Of a stretch of 64,000 bases of DNA, positions 1 to 12,977 are shown piece by piece. The notes under the pieces were generated by a model. The model had not been told where the DNA came from. It saw only the letters and a program-made list of their open reading frames with translations, and ran no database searches. The position numbers and the translations under genes are program-made. Numbering within the stretch: the first letter of the stretch is position 1; each line of letters opens with the position of its first letter. The DNA is from Archegozetes longisetosus (Eukaryota > Arthropoda > Arachnida > Sarcoptiformes > Trhypochthoniidae), in the NCBI GenBank assembly GCA_018873245.2, contig JAEMBT020000009.1, positions 2,084,001 through 2,148,000 on the forward strand, given 5' to 3'.

Positions 1-2030
1 TCGTTAAACTGGTGACAAAATTTCAATTCGTTGAATGCGATCAGACAAAAGTAATTATTGTGACTATAAATTTATTTGAACATTTGAATTTTTGTAAAAG
101 AAATTTACAAACAAAAAAATAATTCGATTTTTCAGATACTGGAGTATTCTTCTGGTTTACCAACACTCAAACCAAAACAGGTATTTGTAAAAGTAGTCGA
201 ACGAAACTAAATCATTATCACTAAATCCATTGGTATTTGACCGAGGATTATATTCTTTTTATAAAAACAGCTAAAACTTGAATTGTTAATGTTTCTGAGA
301 AATATATAATCAAATTCTTTAATCAACATATGGTTTACGGGATGGGCTTTTACTTTTAAAATAAATAAATAACTTTTTATTATATAAAAATAAATGATTT
401 TTAAAATAAAAATAATTACTCGATATATGAGAACATAAATCTAAACTTTGTCAAAGACATATTAGTTTCGATTAATAAGTTTATATTCCGAGACTAATTA
501 ATAATGTGGTTATTAAAGATTAAAATATGTTTTCTTTTGTGAAATAAACTCGTTTAAGTTTCAGTTTCGATATTCTCTCGAATAAACCCAAAGTTTCAGC
601 TCATAATAAATGAACCATTTTTGAATTTCTAACAAATGGTTCTAACATCTAAAGCGTTCACTTGAGATAAGAGTCGAGTATAACAGAAATCAACTCAATT
701 TGTTGTATGACTTGCTTTACTAAAGCCTAAAATTGATTTTGGCTATTTGTATCTGTTCAATAGAGATTATCGTTGAGTAGTTCATATAAATGCATATTTA
801 CTAAACAATTTGGATTTAATAGTCAACAACAATAAATGGAATCGTGTGTTTATATATCAATATCTTGAATATTTTCAGTAACTTTTATTTAAATATAAAT
901 ATCAGTATTTCTAAATTAACAATTCAAACGTAATCCATCAAAATATTGAGATTCTTTAAACTTGTGTTTATATGTCATCAGTAGATCATGGTTACTTTTC
1001 ATTTTTCATTAGATATAGCTCACTATCTCATTAAATTTAGTTAATTATATGTGAATAAAAATAATAATTATCAGCTCATTCAGTCGTCAAATATGTAATC
1101 ATTTATGTTATATGTTATTCAGTTATTTGTCATTTGAGGACAAAATACGTTTTCAATGCATTTCAATAATAATGAAAAACTAATATTTAATATTTGTGTT
1201 CGAACTAAACGAAAACGATAAGAGAGGAAACAAGTTATTTAACCTGTTTGAAGGTTTTCTTACATTTGCTGTCAGCGCGATTGAAGGCCTTCTCACAAAT
1301 TCTATATTTATTAATGAAGTCATTGTCTATAGAATCGATAATAACTTTCGTGAAACAAATGGACAAATTGTTTTACAATTAATTATGAAGTACTGCGATC
1401 GTTTAAGTCAATTACCATTGTTGAACTTGCTTTATACCTTTGGTGATCCTCTGCTTCATTGTTAAGCTAAGAAATGAAACGCTCCTCTCAAAGTGCTCTC
1501 ATCCACATCGAAATTCAAGTCAAAATTCTAATCAATTTAATAATTGTAAATAGAAATTCAGAGTTCAAAAGTATGTCAGTTTACTAACAGATAAAAAATA
1601 ATTATAGATTTTAATAAATTCAATTGATTTAACTTTGAAATCATCTTCACTAAAATTGGAAAAAATAAGTTCTAATGCAAAATGGTTATTTGTTTAAGTA
1701 ATTTTCGCATTGAAAAATTTGTCATCAAGTACGAATGATTTGACTTCTCCCTCGATTTTTATAGTGACTCCGCCCCTTTAGTAATACTACCGAAAATTGT
1801 TGCTTGTTCAAACACTATTTATACAGCCAGCATATAACAAGTCTCGAATTTGGAGCAGTTTGATATTTTTATTGAAATTTATTTTGACTTACATCGACAA
1901 TTTATTTGGTGGTTGTTGGCAAAATACGTTTAACATTTCAACGTCAATTTTTTTATATTAATTATAAACTAACTACACTTCAATTACAAGTATATTAAGT
2001 AGTTCTCATAGATAACTTAACAGTGAACCA
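1..2030. other. AT-rich non-coding stretch
   Basis: No gene is supported here. The longest open frame (about 1184-1465, plus) opens without ATG and has no recognisable domain or matching exon nearby. The rest is AT-rich DNA with stops in all frames. Confidence 0.5.
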
Positions 2031-3194
2031 CTAAAGTCTAACTTGACGTTCGACAGCAAACGAAGGATTCAAGTCTTGCTCATAAAACAACGAATCGTTA
2101 CTGTCATCAAAATCATTAGGATTATCATCACTTAAATCATTATTATTATCAGCACTTGTTTTCATACAGTAATTGTTATATTGAACTAAATATTGATTAG
2201 CCACTTGTTTGGGACACAAAACACAATGTTTAGCTAAATGTCTGGTCATTGAAGTAAGTCTTGAGAGAGGAAACAATTCATTACAATAAAGACATTTGGC
2301 TTTTCTAAATGATCCGTGTTTTGCCCGACCCATATCTTTATAGTGTTCCCACACTTTTGCTCTTTTCTACCACATAATCGCACTTCAGATCCAATTTCTT
2401 CTTCTTCAAGCTCTTGTTCGCGGCTACAATCTTCTGCTTGATCCCCAAAACTAATAACACTTTTCTCCATTTGATTGCAAAACTCAATCATCACTTCTTT
2501 TGGACACATAATTCTTTAGCCAAATTCTATTGAGTAGCCAACATTTAGCAATTCTAAAGGTTCCGTGTTCTGAGCGTCCCAAGTCTTCAAAGTGTTCCCA
2601 AGCCTTACCCCTTGGACGGCCTCCAAGTCTAACACCAGAATTAGACTGCGATAAATTTTCACTACTATTTAACCCAATATTAGCCTCTAATTTAGCCGAA
2701 TATTCATCGATTATCTCTTTAGGACATAAATCACATTTCTGTGCCAAATGTCTTATCATTAGATTGGCTTTTGATATATGAAATTCTTGCCCACAAAACA
2801 CACATTTCGATCGTCTAAACCTCCCACTAATCGATTGACCCAAATCTTGAAAATGTTGCCAAACTTGATCTCTTCTTCTTCCACAAGGATTTCTACTTAA
2901 ACTAAGTCTCAATTTTGTTCTATTATTAAACCTTCTTGTATTGAAATTGTTTTTATGTCCTAAACTCATATCTTCGTCATGACTACAATTATCGTCAGAT
3001 GAATGATAGATTCTTTTCATATTTTTCTGTATATGACTTCTGAGCTCTGCTTCGCTTAAAACAATTTTCTTCGATGATTGTGATGCTGTCGTTGATGATG
3101 AAGGTGTTGGCGATCTGCGTTGAGATACAATTATCCTTCGCGTCGCTTTTCTGGCTGGTGGACGATCTGGTCTTCTAACATGAGACTCGGACAC
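2031..3194 (-). pseudogene. three-BED-zinc-finger protein, frame broken
   Basis: The frame starts at the ATG at 3194. It has a basic Ser-rich N-terminus, then a complete BED-type finger (VWQHFQDLG at about residue 112, CVFC, RHLAQKC, DLCPKE). BED fingers bind DNA and are common in transposase-derived and chromatin proteins. A second finger starts well (AWEHFEDLG, AKC), but near 2500-2530 its middle is missing. Compared with finger 1 about 37 nt are lost and the frame shifts, reappearing as CPKEVMIEF. A third, complete finger lies at 2040-2350 (WEHYKDMG, CLYC, RHLAKHC, VLCPK) and is reached by adding one A to the A4 run at 2363-2366. The end is acidic, rich in Asp and Asn. The repeated BED units are seen directly; calling it a pseudogene is inference, and sequence error could explain the single-base shift but hardly the 37-nt loss. 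Confidence 0.65.
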
Positions 3195-5123
3195 TTGAAG
3201 ATCTGATTGAAAATACGAGATAAGTGACAGTGAAATGAGTATTTAAACTAGTGATAATTCAATTGTTTGAAGAATGGAATCAATGTAGAAGCTTCAACCA
3301 GGAACCAGAATAGAATTGAAATTAAGAAATCTCGGAGGAATTGCAATTCAAATAAAACATAGTAATAAACAGTATTTTAAGTCTTTATCAAATTAACAAT
3401 AAACGTGTTGCTAATAAAAATCTATCTCTTAAAGCATCTTTAAACAAGTATAACGTACTTAAAGTTGCGTTTCAAAAATGTTTATAAAAACTTATCTCAT
3501 TGAAACTTAAATATAATATTTATTACTTATAACGTGTAATTAAACGTATTCTACATCAGAATAATCAGAATAATCAGAATAATCAGAATAATCAGAATAA
3601 TCATAATAATCAGAATAATCATAATAATCAGAATAATCATAATAATCAGAATAATCATAATAATCAGAATAATCTGATTCTTTAGAATTACAATTAAACT
3701 GAGGTAAAATAGCAACGTAAAATTTTCTATTTTTACATCTAGTCTAATAATGAGGAATGTTTTATTATCTTATCAGATAAAGTAGATTTTTCAGCTATTT
3801 TTATGCGTTTCGTTAGTCAATTAAGTAATGCATCTGTCAACGATATCTGATTGAATACTGACTGAATTTCTTTAAGGTTTTTGTTTGTTTTGTTTCCTTA
3901 ATATTCTATTCGAAACGTTTATCCCTTTTTCACTCATTTTTGATTAATTTCATTGTTATTTAGAAGAATAGGAATTCTCTTATTTGGGGAGCCATTAGAT
4001 AAATGAGTCAATCTATTATTGATCAGATGAAACATTTCAAATCCTAACAAAAACTAAAGTTTTTATAATGTCATGTATTGATCATCAATGTTGTACTGTT
4101 CATAATGAACACGGCACTAATTGATTGCGCATACTCTTAAAGTTAGATTTGATTAGTATTAAATTCTATTGTGATCAAGCATGATCAATTCTTTTTCAAA
4201 CATCATTATTTAACTTTATTATGTCAACTCAATGCTTAAAACAAAATCTGAAAAAGAGGTTAACTGGAGATAGACTTTTATTATCAAAGCGCTCATATCT
4301 GAAGTTTGACTTTACATAAAGATTTCATTACTAGAGAGCAACAATCTCTAATTGAATTTTGATTCTTGTATTATTGAATTATCGATCCTTTATTTTGTGT
4401 ATCTCCTTCTTATATCTTTGTAAACACTTACTAAAATAATAATTCTTTTGTTATTTATTAAGTAATATTATCTTAATTTCAGCTACTAATTGAAAATTAA
4501 TTCAAATTAACAAATTGAAAGGATCCAAATTTGAATTGAATTTAGGATAGAATCGGAATCCAATTCAAATGAAATGTTTTCAATAGGAATCACAATCGAA
4601 TCATAACTAATATAGACCAATAAAATAATAGCTAAATTAATAGAAATTAAGACAACATTTTAAAGACACGATAACTTAAAGGCCTGAAAACTTTTGACAT
4701 TTCAAGCTAGAATAAATAGCGACATTTGTCGAGTGTTCCCATAATGAGATAGCATATAACACTTGGTATTTCGTTATGTTTTGAAAAAATGAATTTGCCA
4801 ACTGATAAGTTAATATTATCGGATATAAATCCATTTCTTAAACAATTTGACAGGTATGACTATAACATTGATAGTTTAGGATTTGCTATAAAAAATTAAT
4901 TATTTTGGACGAGTTTAGCACTAATTTGGATCAATTCTTATACTGGAAAAGTTTACTCAAGCTAACAATGTATTAAGACTTTTACAAGTTTGTCAACACA
5001 TTAGCAGTTATTATCGAGGGTTAGATATTGTTGACGAGAACAGTTAGTGTTTGAAAGCATATCGAAATAATTTTATAATAAAACTTTGTGATTATGTTTT
5101 TCAATAAATATCGATTTGTTTAC
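3195..5123. other. intergenic; microsatellite and a possible gene fragment
   Basis: Mostly AT-rich non-coding DNA upstream of the BED gene. It contains the nested tandem repeat at 3555-3674. A weak coding trace lies at 4790-5047: an ATG exon-like stretch (MNLPTDKLILSD, followed by a GTATGA donor at 4855) and, after about 70 nt, two overlapping frames that read like one protein broken by a one-base shift and ending at a TAG. No family was recognised. Confidence 0.35.
3555..3674 (+). repeat. nested microsatellite, 9-bp then 18-bp unit
   Basis: The first part repeats a 9-bp unit (ATAATCAGA). The second part repeats an 18-bp unit in which CAGAATAAT alternates with CATAATAAT, so a point variant has been spread by higher-order duplication. 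Confidence 0.9.
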
Positions 5124-5402
5124 TCATTGTGGTAACACTCGATAACATTTACCATAATCTTCATTGCTATCGCATTCGTTATGATCAGTTTGAGTGCTAA
5201 TTGATCTCCATTTGATGGCAAAATGTTCCACTTCTTCGTCACTATTGTCAACATTTAACTCACTCTCTAATTGTTTGACTCTAAGTTTGTATTGCATTAT
5301 TTGATCGTCTTTTGCCTCCAACTCAAGTCTCAACTCATCCAATTGTTGGTTGTGTTGATCTCTTAATTGTTGTAGCAGTTCATCAAATGCTTGAAATGCC
5401 AT
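5124..5402 (-). CDS. small coiled-coil protein, 92 aa (candidate)
   Basis: A complete ATG-to-TGA frame of 92 codons. Residues 1-55 are rich in Leu, Gln, Glu and Lys in a heptad-like pattern (FDELLQQLRDQ, LDELRLELEAK), typical of a coiled coil. The C-terminus is acidic and carries a STQTD motif. No domain beyond the coiled coil is recognised and no splice partner was found. Amino-acid use is protein-like for such an AT-rich background, which is why it is listed. It could be a single-exon gene, one exon of a larger gene, or a chance frame. Confidence 0.4.
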   Translation of the reverse strand: MAFQAFDELLQQLRDQHNQQLDELRLELEAKDDQIMQYKLRVKQLESELNVDNSDEEVEHFAIKWRSISTQTDHNECDSNEDYGKCYRVLPQ

Positions 5403-7266
5403 TTAGTCAATAATAAGTTTTATTGTTATTATTTTTATTAAACTATTTACATTTCAATTTAGGGATCGTTTCCCAAACACTATTCAAACTATTCATTGGT
5501 TTTCAAGTTTTTTAGACTCCAATTATTTTTTCATAAAATTAAGGATTTTATTAATTATTCAATTATCTGATCTCAAGCTTTAAATAGAATTAAAAATATG
5601 AATGTCTTTCATATGAATAGTAAAATTAGCGAATATTATTGTAAAGTGTCTGTGAATACAACCATACTGTTTATGGGAGGGTCTTCTCTTATCATAGCGT
5701 TAATATAAATCCACAACATAAGTAACGCAATCTAAACAACACAGCTGTACATTAACGCAATTTGAATAACAATTTATAAAATGCCTTTATTACGATGTCA
5801 TTTTAATAATATAGATTTTAGCATGTTTAATTATGAACAGTTTGTTGGAATTATCTAAATTGAAGATGTCATTTCATTTAATATTGATTGCGGTCTTGCG
5901 TCAAGTATATATGGAGGGGAGGTATCTCATTTAAAAACTAGGTAAAATATTCAATATACATTCAAGTACAGAACACATAAAAACAGTTATCTCCCTTAAA
6001 ATATTCATTTTGTTCAAAATTCTTAATTGCAAATTAGAGCCATCCTCAAGATTATTTATATGCATTGTACAGATTACAGTGTCACTCAAATAATTTACGA
6101 ATTAGGTACTAAAAATGGACATAGCGTTATTGACGTTGAACCTATTTGCAACAAATATGTCCATTCATCACGTTAACCATTGGAGGCCCTAACATCACAG
6201 TATAAAATCGATCAATTAATCATATTTAAAAGTATAATAAGGCAAATTCGTTAAACGCACAATTAACACTGAGTGGGTGTTTGGTGAAATTTTCAGAAAA
6301 AATAAACAACTATTTATAGCTTTAGTCCCGTCAATACGCTCACAAACTTTATTGACGTCATTAAAGTGGGCTAGAAAGTAATGTACAGTAATATCTGATG
6401 GATGGAAAGTTTATAATAATGTGCAGCTTAATGGATTTACACATAAATGAATAAACTATTCATTAAATTTTGTGGATCCAAATGATAAAATATTCATACG
6501 CAAGCAATTGAGTCTCTGGAGGCGTTAAAGTGCTATATTCTAAAACAAACTAATAGAAACATGAAACAACTTTTCATAGAGAAATTTCTATTCAAAAAAA
6601 ATGCATAAATGTAACGAGAAAACTCATAAAGAATCAAATTGATGATAGAAGAGATTATTTAATTACATCCAAGAACTTTTGTTTAATTTTAGTGTATATT
6701 TTAAAAATAAAATTTGAATAAAGTGTATTATCTGAACGCTAACTAAGTTTGGGTGTATTACAATAAGCTACGACTGCAATGAGAGAAAATTGTCCCATAA
6801 ACAGCATAATTATATTTAGAGGAACGTCTAACATAATTCTCCCTTCTAGTCTTAAAAACTTGTTAAAATGTTGTATTACGCAAAAAAATCAATACTTATA
6901 TCTGATAGCAATTTATTACTGATTAGTAGCTAACAGGACATGACCTGAAGTCACACTTAGAACAACGTGACCAAAAACGCACAGGAAAGGGTCTCGCAAC
7001 AAAAAGCGTGAATTTGTTATGTTATAGACCTTTAATAACCTTGGCTTCTATTATAGGTTATTCTCCTTGCGTTGGAGATAACGCTGAGAGTAAAGTCGAG
7101 AAAATATGGTTTGAATGCATATAAAACTGTAGTATAGCAGAGAAATGAAAGGCGTGTTTAGTGTACAAGCAGTAAAATATTACTTGAAATAGTATGAGTT
7201 TCTAGTAAATGTATCATGTAGATTTATCTGGTGGATGTATCTTGTAGATTTATCGTGTTTATCAAT
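5403..7266. other. intergenic, nothing recognised
   Basis: AT-rich DNA with frequent stops on both strands. No coding or structural signal was found beyond the possible promoter region of the F-box gene that follows. Confidence 0.5.
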
Positions 7267-10200
7267 ATGAATCCAGTTAAAACTATTAGTGATTTAAATG
7301 GTGATTGTTTTAACTTAATTCTGGACTATTTAACAATAAAAGAGTTATTTCTTAATCGTATAGTTTGTAAAGAGTGGTTCGAATCAATAAACTATTACCT
7401 TAAAAAAAACAACTAACTGTCAGTATATCGAACTATCAGTTAAGCGAATTTACATTCGGCTTAAACGACTACCAATTGAATAGTTTACGATCAAAGAAAT
7501 TAAACCCTATTCAATTTGAATCATGTGTTAAACAGATGCCTAATTTAATAAGTGTGACAATCAGCGAACTGCCACTTATTGACAATTTCAATCTAATTCA
7601 ACTGTTGTCTAATTATTGTCCTAAAATCACTCACTTAAGCCTTAATTGTGTTTGTAATTCGTTCAACCAAAATGACTGCAAGCTATTGGTTGATAAGTTT
7701 CCTAATTTAATTGAGCTCACTATTAATGGTTGTATCTCACTTAAAGAAACTGATCTACAAATTATTATTAATGGCTTGAATAGTCTACAACTTCTTAATA
7801 TTGATGGCAGTATGAAGTATATTAGTGGTAATTGTCTGGCTAACTTGTGTCGCAAAATTAATACTTTTATTGGTTTGTATTATTCATTTTTGATTACTTT
7901 TTTAAGTTTACTGTTAGTTAGCAGAAAATATTCGATTATTTATTCATATTTTGATTTAAGTATTTTCTACTAAAATGTTTTAACCCTCTTCTCAGGTTGT
8001 ATTTAAAATGTTATCGTGTTCTAAATCAAAATATACAATTTTTAGGGCCTTAAATACTTTGAATTATGTATTAATTGGAGAGTTTGTTAACATTTTGCTC
8101 AAGAATAAACTGTTTTCAATTTAGCAGTTTATCTAAAAACTATCAGATTTTCAACAGCAATAATAAAGACAGAAAAGTTTCATATCTACCAAAATTCAAC
8201 TCAAAAATGACATTCAATTAAGTTCCTATGGTGCCAACAACAATTTCTCAATACTTCAGACTATTGACATTAGTGCTAACCATAAACTGCTTAATTGTTT
8301 CTAATTTTGCTCGTCTTATAAATGATTAAGATCTAAGTTATTGACATGTGTTTTGCGCTGCAACTATTGTCAATATTTAAGGAAATGCATTGGCGAACGT
8401 CTGTACTTGAGTTCAAAAAACTCATCCAATTTGATGTTGTGTTTCAATCGAATTTTGTTCCTATTGAACGTCATATCAACTTTCCTTTGATACTAGACAT
8501 CCGTTTATTAATGTCTCACTCAACTGTTAGTTGAATAAATACTTTTTAGGTTTGAATTTGATCTCTATTTTTGATTTTATTTAGTAAATACAAATATATT
8601 AATAGTGAAAAGTCAGGTAAAGTCATGTGAAATCAGGTAAAGTCAGGTAAACTTAGGTAAACTCAGGTTTACTGAAGTATAACTCAAAGATATCAAAATG
8701 AATTACTTTAATAGCAAGCTATCTAAAAATTATGTTTACATAGAAGCGAATAATTATATAAAAATGTGATTTAAGCTGAAAGTTTAGATCTAAAAATACC
8801 GGAAGTTAAGTCTTAATTGTTTTTGAGCACTTAGACCCACACAAATAATCGATAAAGTAGCAGACAAAAGCTTCTTATGTCTCGTTATTGGTAGTAAACA
8901 ATAAATTCTTTATTGGAGATAAGAATCGCGTTTCAAATACCACTTTTATAACTAACTTCCAACAAATGAACTCTTAATAGAACTTTTCTGAACAACTTAA
9001 TAGTCGTTGATAGCAACCAGAAGTGATCAGTTGTGATGAGACATTTTCAACCAGACTAACAAATTTATGTGATTTTCATTACGGTGAGAGAAGAAATGAA
9101 ACGAAATATTCTAATAAATTAATACGCATAAAGAGTTTGGTATAACCATATCTTTTTCCTGTTGCTATTAACGATTATTTAGCTTCTAAGTGTACAGTAC
9201 ACTGTGTACTCCTCTTATGATTGTCTGCTTGCAATTCAATTGATTTCCGCTATAGTAATGGATATAGAATTGAATCCATTAGTGATCTTAGTTTCTAAGA
9301 GATACTTTTGAGCCAAATTGGCTCACTTTTGGACTGTTATTTACAGTGGTAGTCCTGATAAACGCCTATGTCAATTGATTTCTAAATATTACATTAGCTG
9401 TTTTCCCCTTTAAGTCTGCTTTCATTTCCTACTTTCCTATGTATTTCTGTTAGATTAGATTCGCGTCTATTGCAGATTGCAATGTATACAATCGCAAAAG
9501 AACTCAGTTATAGACAAATCTGAGTAATGGTTGGGAGTAACATAATATTTAGATTGAAATACAATCACAAAAAATAACATGAGAATGTTTAATATTAAGA
9601 TAATTTAAAGTTTAATTTTTCAAACTGATCATTTTAATTTGCGTTTACACTGACTTATTAATAGGTTTTCTGTATATTTGCACATGAGTGAAATGATTTC
9701 TAACGGATATTTAGTTCATGTATTTGTGCTAGATCCATGTCTCTAAGTAATTAATCAACAAGTCATTTGAAATAGAGCCAATTTGTCATAAAGTATTTTC
9801 ATACAGTTCAGACGTTATTATTTGAATAGTCTTTCTCTAAGCTATATTCTGTTTTTATATTCTGTTTTCTCACGAATGTCACTTCTAAAGATTATATTGA
9901 CTAATGTCAGCACAATTAAAGTGTAAGCTTTTTATGTGCCATTCACTTCTGCTCTATATAAATACTCGTTAGTGAGTGTCTTAATTTTTAGCTCAACAAT
10001 ACTATTCTAGTTATGCCTTCCTCATCACTCGTATTCAAGTGTCCATAACTTTGATCTTAAACTTTTGATAAGCTTACGATTATTTACGAAAATAGTCCTT
10101 ATTGAAAGCTAGAATTTGAAGTAATTGATTTCTGAATTAATATTTTTCAGGCAATACCAAGAAATGTGTTGTCGAATCACTAGTGGCCGGAAATGGTAAA

Positions 10201-10964
10201 TCACTAAGGAGTTTGCAGCTAAATCGAAATGCATTCGGAATACAAACAAACTTCAGTTCAATCGGACTATTAATAGCAGAAAATATGAAACAATTAAGAA
10301 GTCTTAAACTAGAATTCAATACAACACCTGAAGGTCTGAACAGAAAGTTATGAAACAAATTGCTAATAAAACAAATTCCTAATGAATCATCTGATTAAAA
10401 CTCTATTATAGGCCATAAAATGCTACACGTGTTATCAAATCTAACAGAACTACAAGTATTACATATCGACGAGCTATTCCTGGGGAACACAATTATAGAC
10501 GACGATAGTTTATGTCAAATAGTCTCAAACTGCAAGCAGCTAAGAGAAATTAAGATCTGTTTCAGTGGAGACAAATCAAACGAAACACAACACATAACAG
10601 ATAGAAGTCTATACGCAATAAGTGAATTGAAACATATTAAAAAGATAATATTCCAATCATCTAATAGTCATAATAATATAAACTTAATAGCTCCATGGAT
10701 GCCAAGTACTCGATATACAGATAATAAGTGTGAATATGGTTTTACTGATTCTGGTGTTATTGCTATTATTAATTGCTGTAAACATATCAATTATTTGCAA
10801 ATTCTTTCTGCTCTAATATCACTCAGTTCACTCTTCATTCTATTGTTACTGCTGCTAGGCTAAGTCCTAATAAGTTTATTTATGTCAATTTTGATTCTAC
10901 TGATCAGTTAAAGAGTTTTCATTTTTCTCAGCCTTTACCTAGAAATTTGAAAATTCAAATTTAA
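7267..10964 (+). CDS. F-box / leucine-rich-repeat protein, three exons, two frame breaks
   Basis: The product resembles FBXL substrate receptors of SCF ubiquitin ligases. Exon 1 (7267-7872) starts with MNPVKTISDLN and an F-box-like segment (LNGDCFNLILDYL, CKEWFESINYYL), then LRRs (LISVTISEL, LTHLSLNC-like strands). Exon 2 (10151-10333) and exon 3 (10412-10964) continue the LRRs (SLRSLQLNRNAF, LRSLKLEFN, LQVLHIDEL). Splice phases agree: G|GC joins exons 1-2 across a 2.3-kb intron and G|GC joins exons 2-3. Exon 1 reads through only if the A8 run at 7402-7409 is one base longer; as written it stops at 7414. Exon 3 needs another one-base shift near 10803-10815 to reach the natural C-terminus ending at 10964. 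The gene is either live with sequencing indels or a young pseudogene. Confidence 0.7.
8605..8670 (+). repeat. degenerate 10-11-bp tandem repeat
   Basis: Four to six imperfect copies of AGTCAGGTAA-like units inside intron 1 of the F-box/LRR gene. Confidence 0.7.
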
Positions 10965-11095
10965 TTCTTTTTTGATTGTCTAATTATATTTACAATTTCT
11001 ATCATTTATTCGTGGAGACCATTGACCCCAAATTGCACTCTAAGGTGTCATCAATTGTTGATCAATTATTCATAATATTGATAGTTATATCATAA

Positions 11096-11149
11096 GTTGA
11101 GTATTAAGCTGTTGAGTATTAAGCTGTTGAGTACTAAGCTGTTGAAGCT
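11096..11149 (+). repeat. 15-bp tandem repeat, about 3.5 copies
   Basis: Unit GTTGAGTATTAAGCT; one copy has a T-to-C change and the last is partial. Confidence 0.9.
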
Positions 11150-11603
11150 GTTTATTATTAAGTCGTGACTTGTGTACATTGAGCCACGTCAAATTGGTTT
11201 GCCATTAAACTGTTTTAATACGAAAACAGCTTAATATAAAACTTAATACCATATTTGTCTATTGTTTATACATGTTTTGTACAAAAATATTTCATATTTG
11301 TTAAACGTTTTTTGCCAACAAGTTATATCAAGACTAACTGATAAGTCACACAAACTTATGAAGTGTTCAATACATTGTTCAAAATACTATTTGTTTTTAT
11401 ATTCTGTTAATAGTTTTAATCTTTATTTAATCGATAAAGGTCTTATCCAATAGATATTCATTTGAATTCAATTGAATCATAATTATTGTATTCCTGAAAT
11501 TTTCACTTGTATTACACGTTCATTATTTTTGTATTCTCTAAATTAATAAAACAATGATTAACCAATAGTTTAGTTTTTATTATTAATAATTGGATTATAA
11601 AGC

Positions 11604-11667
11604 GAATCATATGACGAATATTCCACTATAATTAGGAATCATATGACGAATATTCCACTATATTTAG
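11604..11667 (+). repeat. direct duplication of about 33 bp
   Basis: Two adjacent near-identical copies containing ATATGACGAATATTCCACTA. Recent tandem duplication in otherwise non-coding DNA. Confidence 0.85.
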
Positions 11668-11909
11668 TCCTCTCTATATGCTGTGTTGAATAAGGGACTC
11701 ATTTTTTCATCAACTTATGTGATTCGCGTAATAAAGCAAATATTTGCTCCTGAGGTATTCGTTTTGGTATTCCTCGTATTACGTAAATAGAAATATGTAT
11801 CCAGTAGATTACCGTTAGAAGAATTTTATTTGCAAATATATGTTATGTGGGTCTGTATTACACAATGCAATAGAATTCATCTCTCCTAGTTTGTATGACC
11901 TGAGCGACT

Positions 11910-12977
11910 CATTTTCTTACTGATGAGCGGGTCCGAGTCTTCAGGTCTTTTTGAAAGACTCGGACCTGGGATCTGGACCTCTGACCCAGGACCCGGACCT
12001 CAAGATCCTGCTTCCGACACAAAACAAGTCTGTAATTGAGATCATAATATAAACATTTTCATTTCATGCATCAGGATCTAAATATGTAAACATATGCTTA
12101 GTTTTGCCATTCTCAATACTTTATGAACATTTAAATGATCACAAGAATCAAGTGACAGTTCAATTAAACTTTGTGCTGAGAATATGCTTTTGAAGTCTGA
12201 TAAGTATAAGGATTTACTTGAAACTGATATGAAATTTGCTGTTATACTTGACTCTCGCTTCAAACTCGATTTGTTTGAGAATGATCAAACAGTAAAACAA
12301 AGATTTGTTGATTTCTTCAAGATAAATTATCATCAGATCATTTTAGTTCAGATTGTAAGTTTAAATGTTTCGTTTGTCTCTAAACTTTATAAGAAGAATT
12401 GAAACATACGATGAAATTGAAAATTTATTAAGTTTGCCTATTGTTGATAAAAAACTTAGTTTTTATTTTGGCGGAAAAATAATTGTTTAGAATTCCCTTA
12501 TCTTTCAAAGTTCGCATTCGAAATACTTATTATTCCAGCATCTAATATCCCTTCAGAACGTATATTTTCAAAATCTGGAGATTTGATCACCAAAGAGAAA
12601 AGTCAATTGAGCGTTAATTTTGTTAGATCTTGCATGTGTCTCAAGCCACGGATGCTTTATTGTAAATTTAAAATAAATAATTAGTATTGTATTAATATTT
12701 GTTCATCTTACTATCAATGACTCAATTAAAGTTAAAATTTTTGAATGAAAATATTCTATCTATTATTAATTTTTATTTGAGTTATAAAGGGAGTCCGAGT
12801 CCAGGACCTGAGCTCTTTACCATAGACCCGGACTTGGACTCGGACCTCTAGCTCAGGATCCGGATCTAGACTTCTGCCTAATACAAGAACCCGGACTCGG
12901 ACTTTAGGACCCCAGGACCTCAGGTCTCAGGTCTTTAGCCGTCTTGAGATCTGGACTCGCTCATCAGTACATTTTCT
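11910..12977 (+). mobile_element. decayed hAT DNA transposon with 8-bp target site duplication
   Basis: The element runs 11918-12969 and is flanked by identical 8-bp duplications CATTTTCT (11910-11917 and 12970-12977). Its ends are inverted: TACTGATGAGCG opens the left end and its complement closes the right, followed by imperfect similarity. The subterminal 100-180 bp on each side are full of short GGACC/GGTCC-type motifs in both orientations, unlike the AT-rich surroundings. Inside are hAT transposase fragments: 12184-12402 (MKFAVILDSRFKLDLFE, the core-region motif) and about 12490-12680 with the C-terminal dimerisation motif (IPASNIPSERIFSKSGD). Most of the transposase, including the BED finger and most catalytic region, is gone. 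An 8-bp duplication is diagnostic of hAT. Confidence 0.9.

Noticed and set aside
1184..1465. 90-codon plus-strand frame
   Set aside because: No ATG start, no domain and no neighbouring exon; could be chance.
10751..10830. A 49-nt intron at the second F-box frame break
   Set aside because: A GTAAAC donor and a CACTCAG acceptor exist, but the resulting phase is wrong and a conserved LRR stretch would be lost; a one-base shift fits better.
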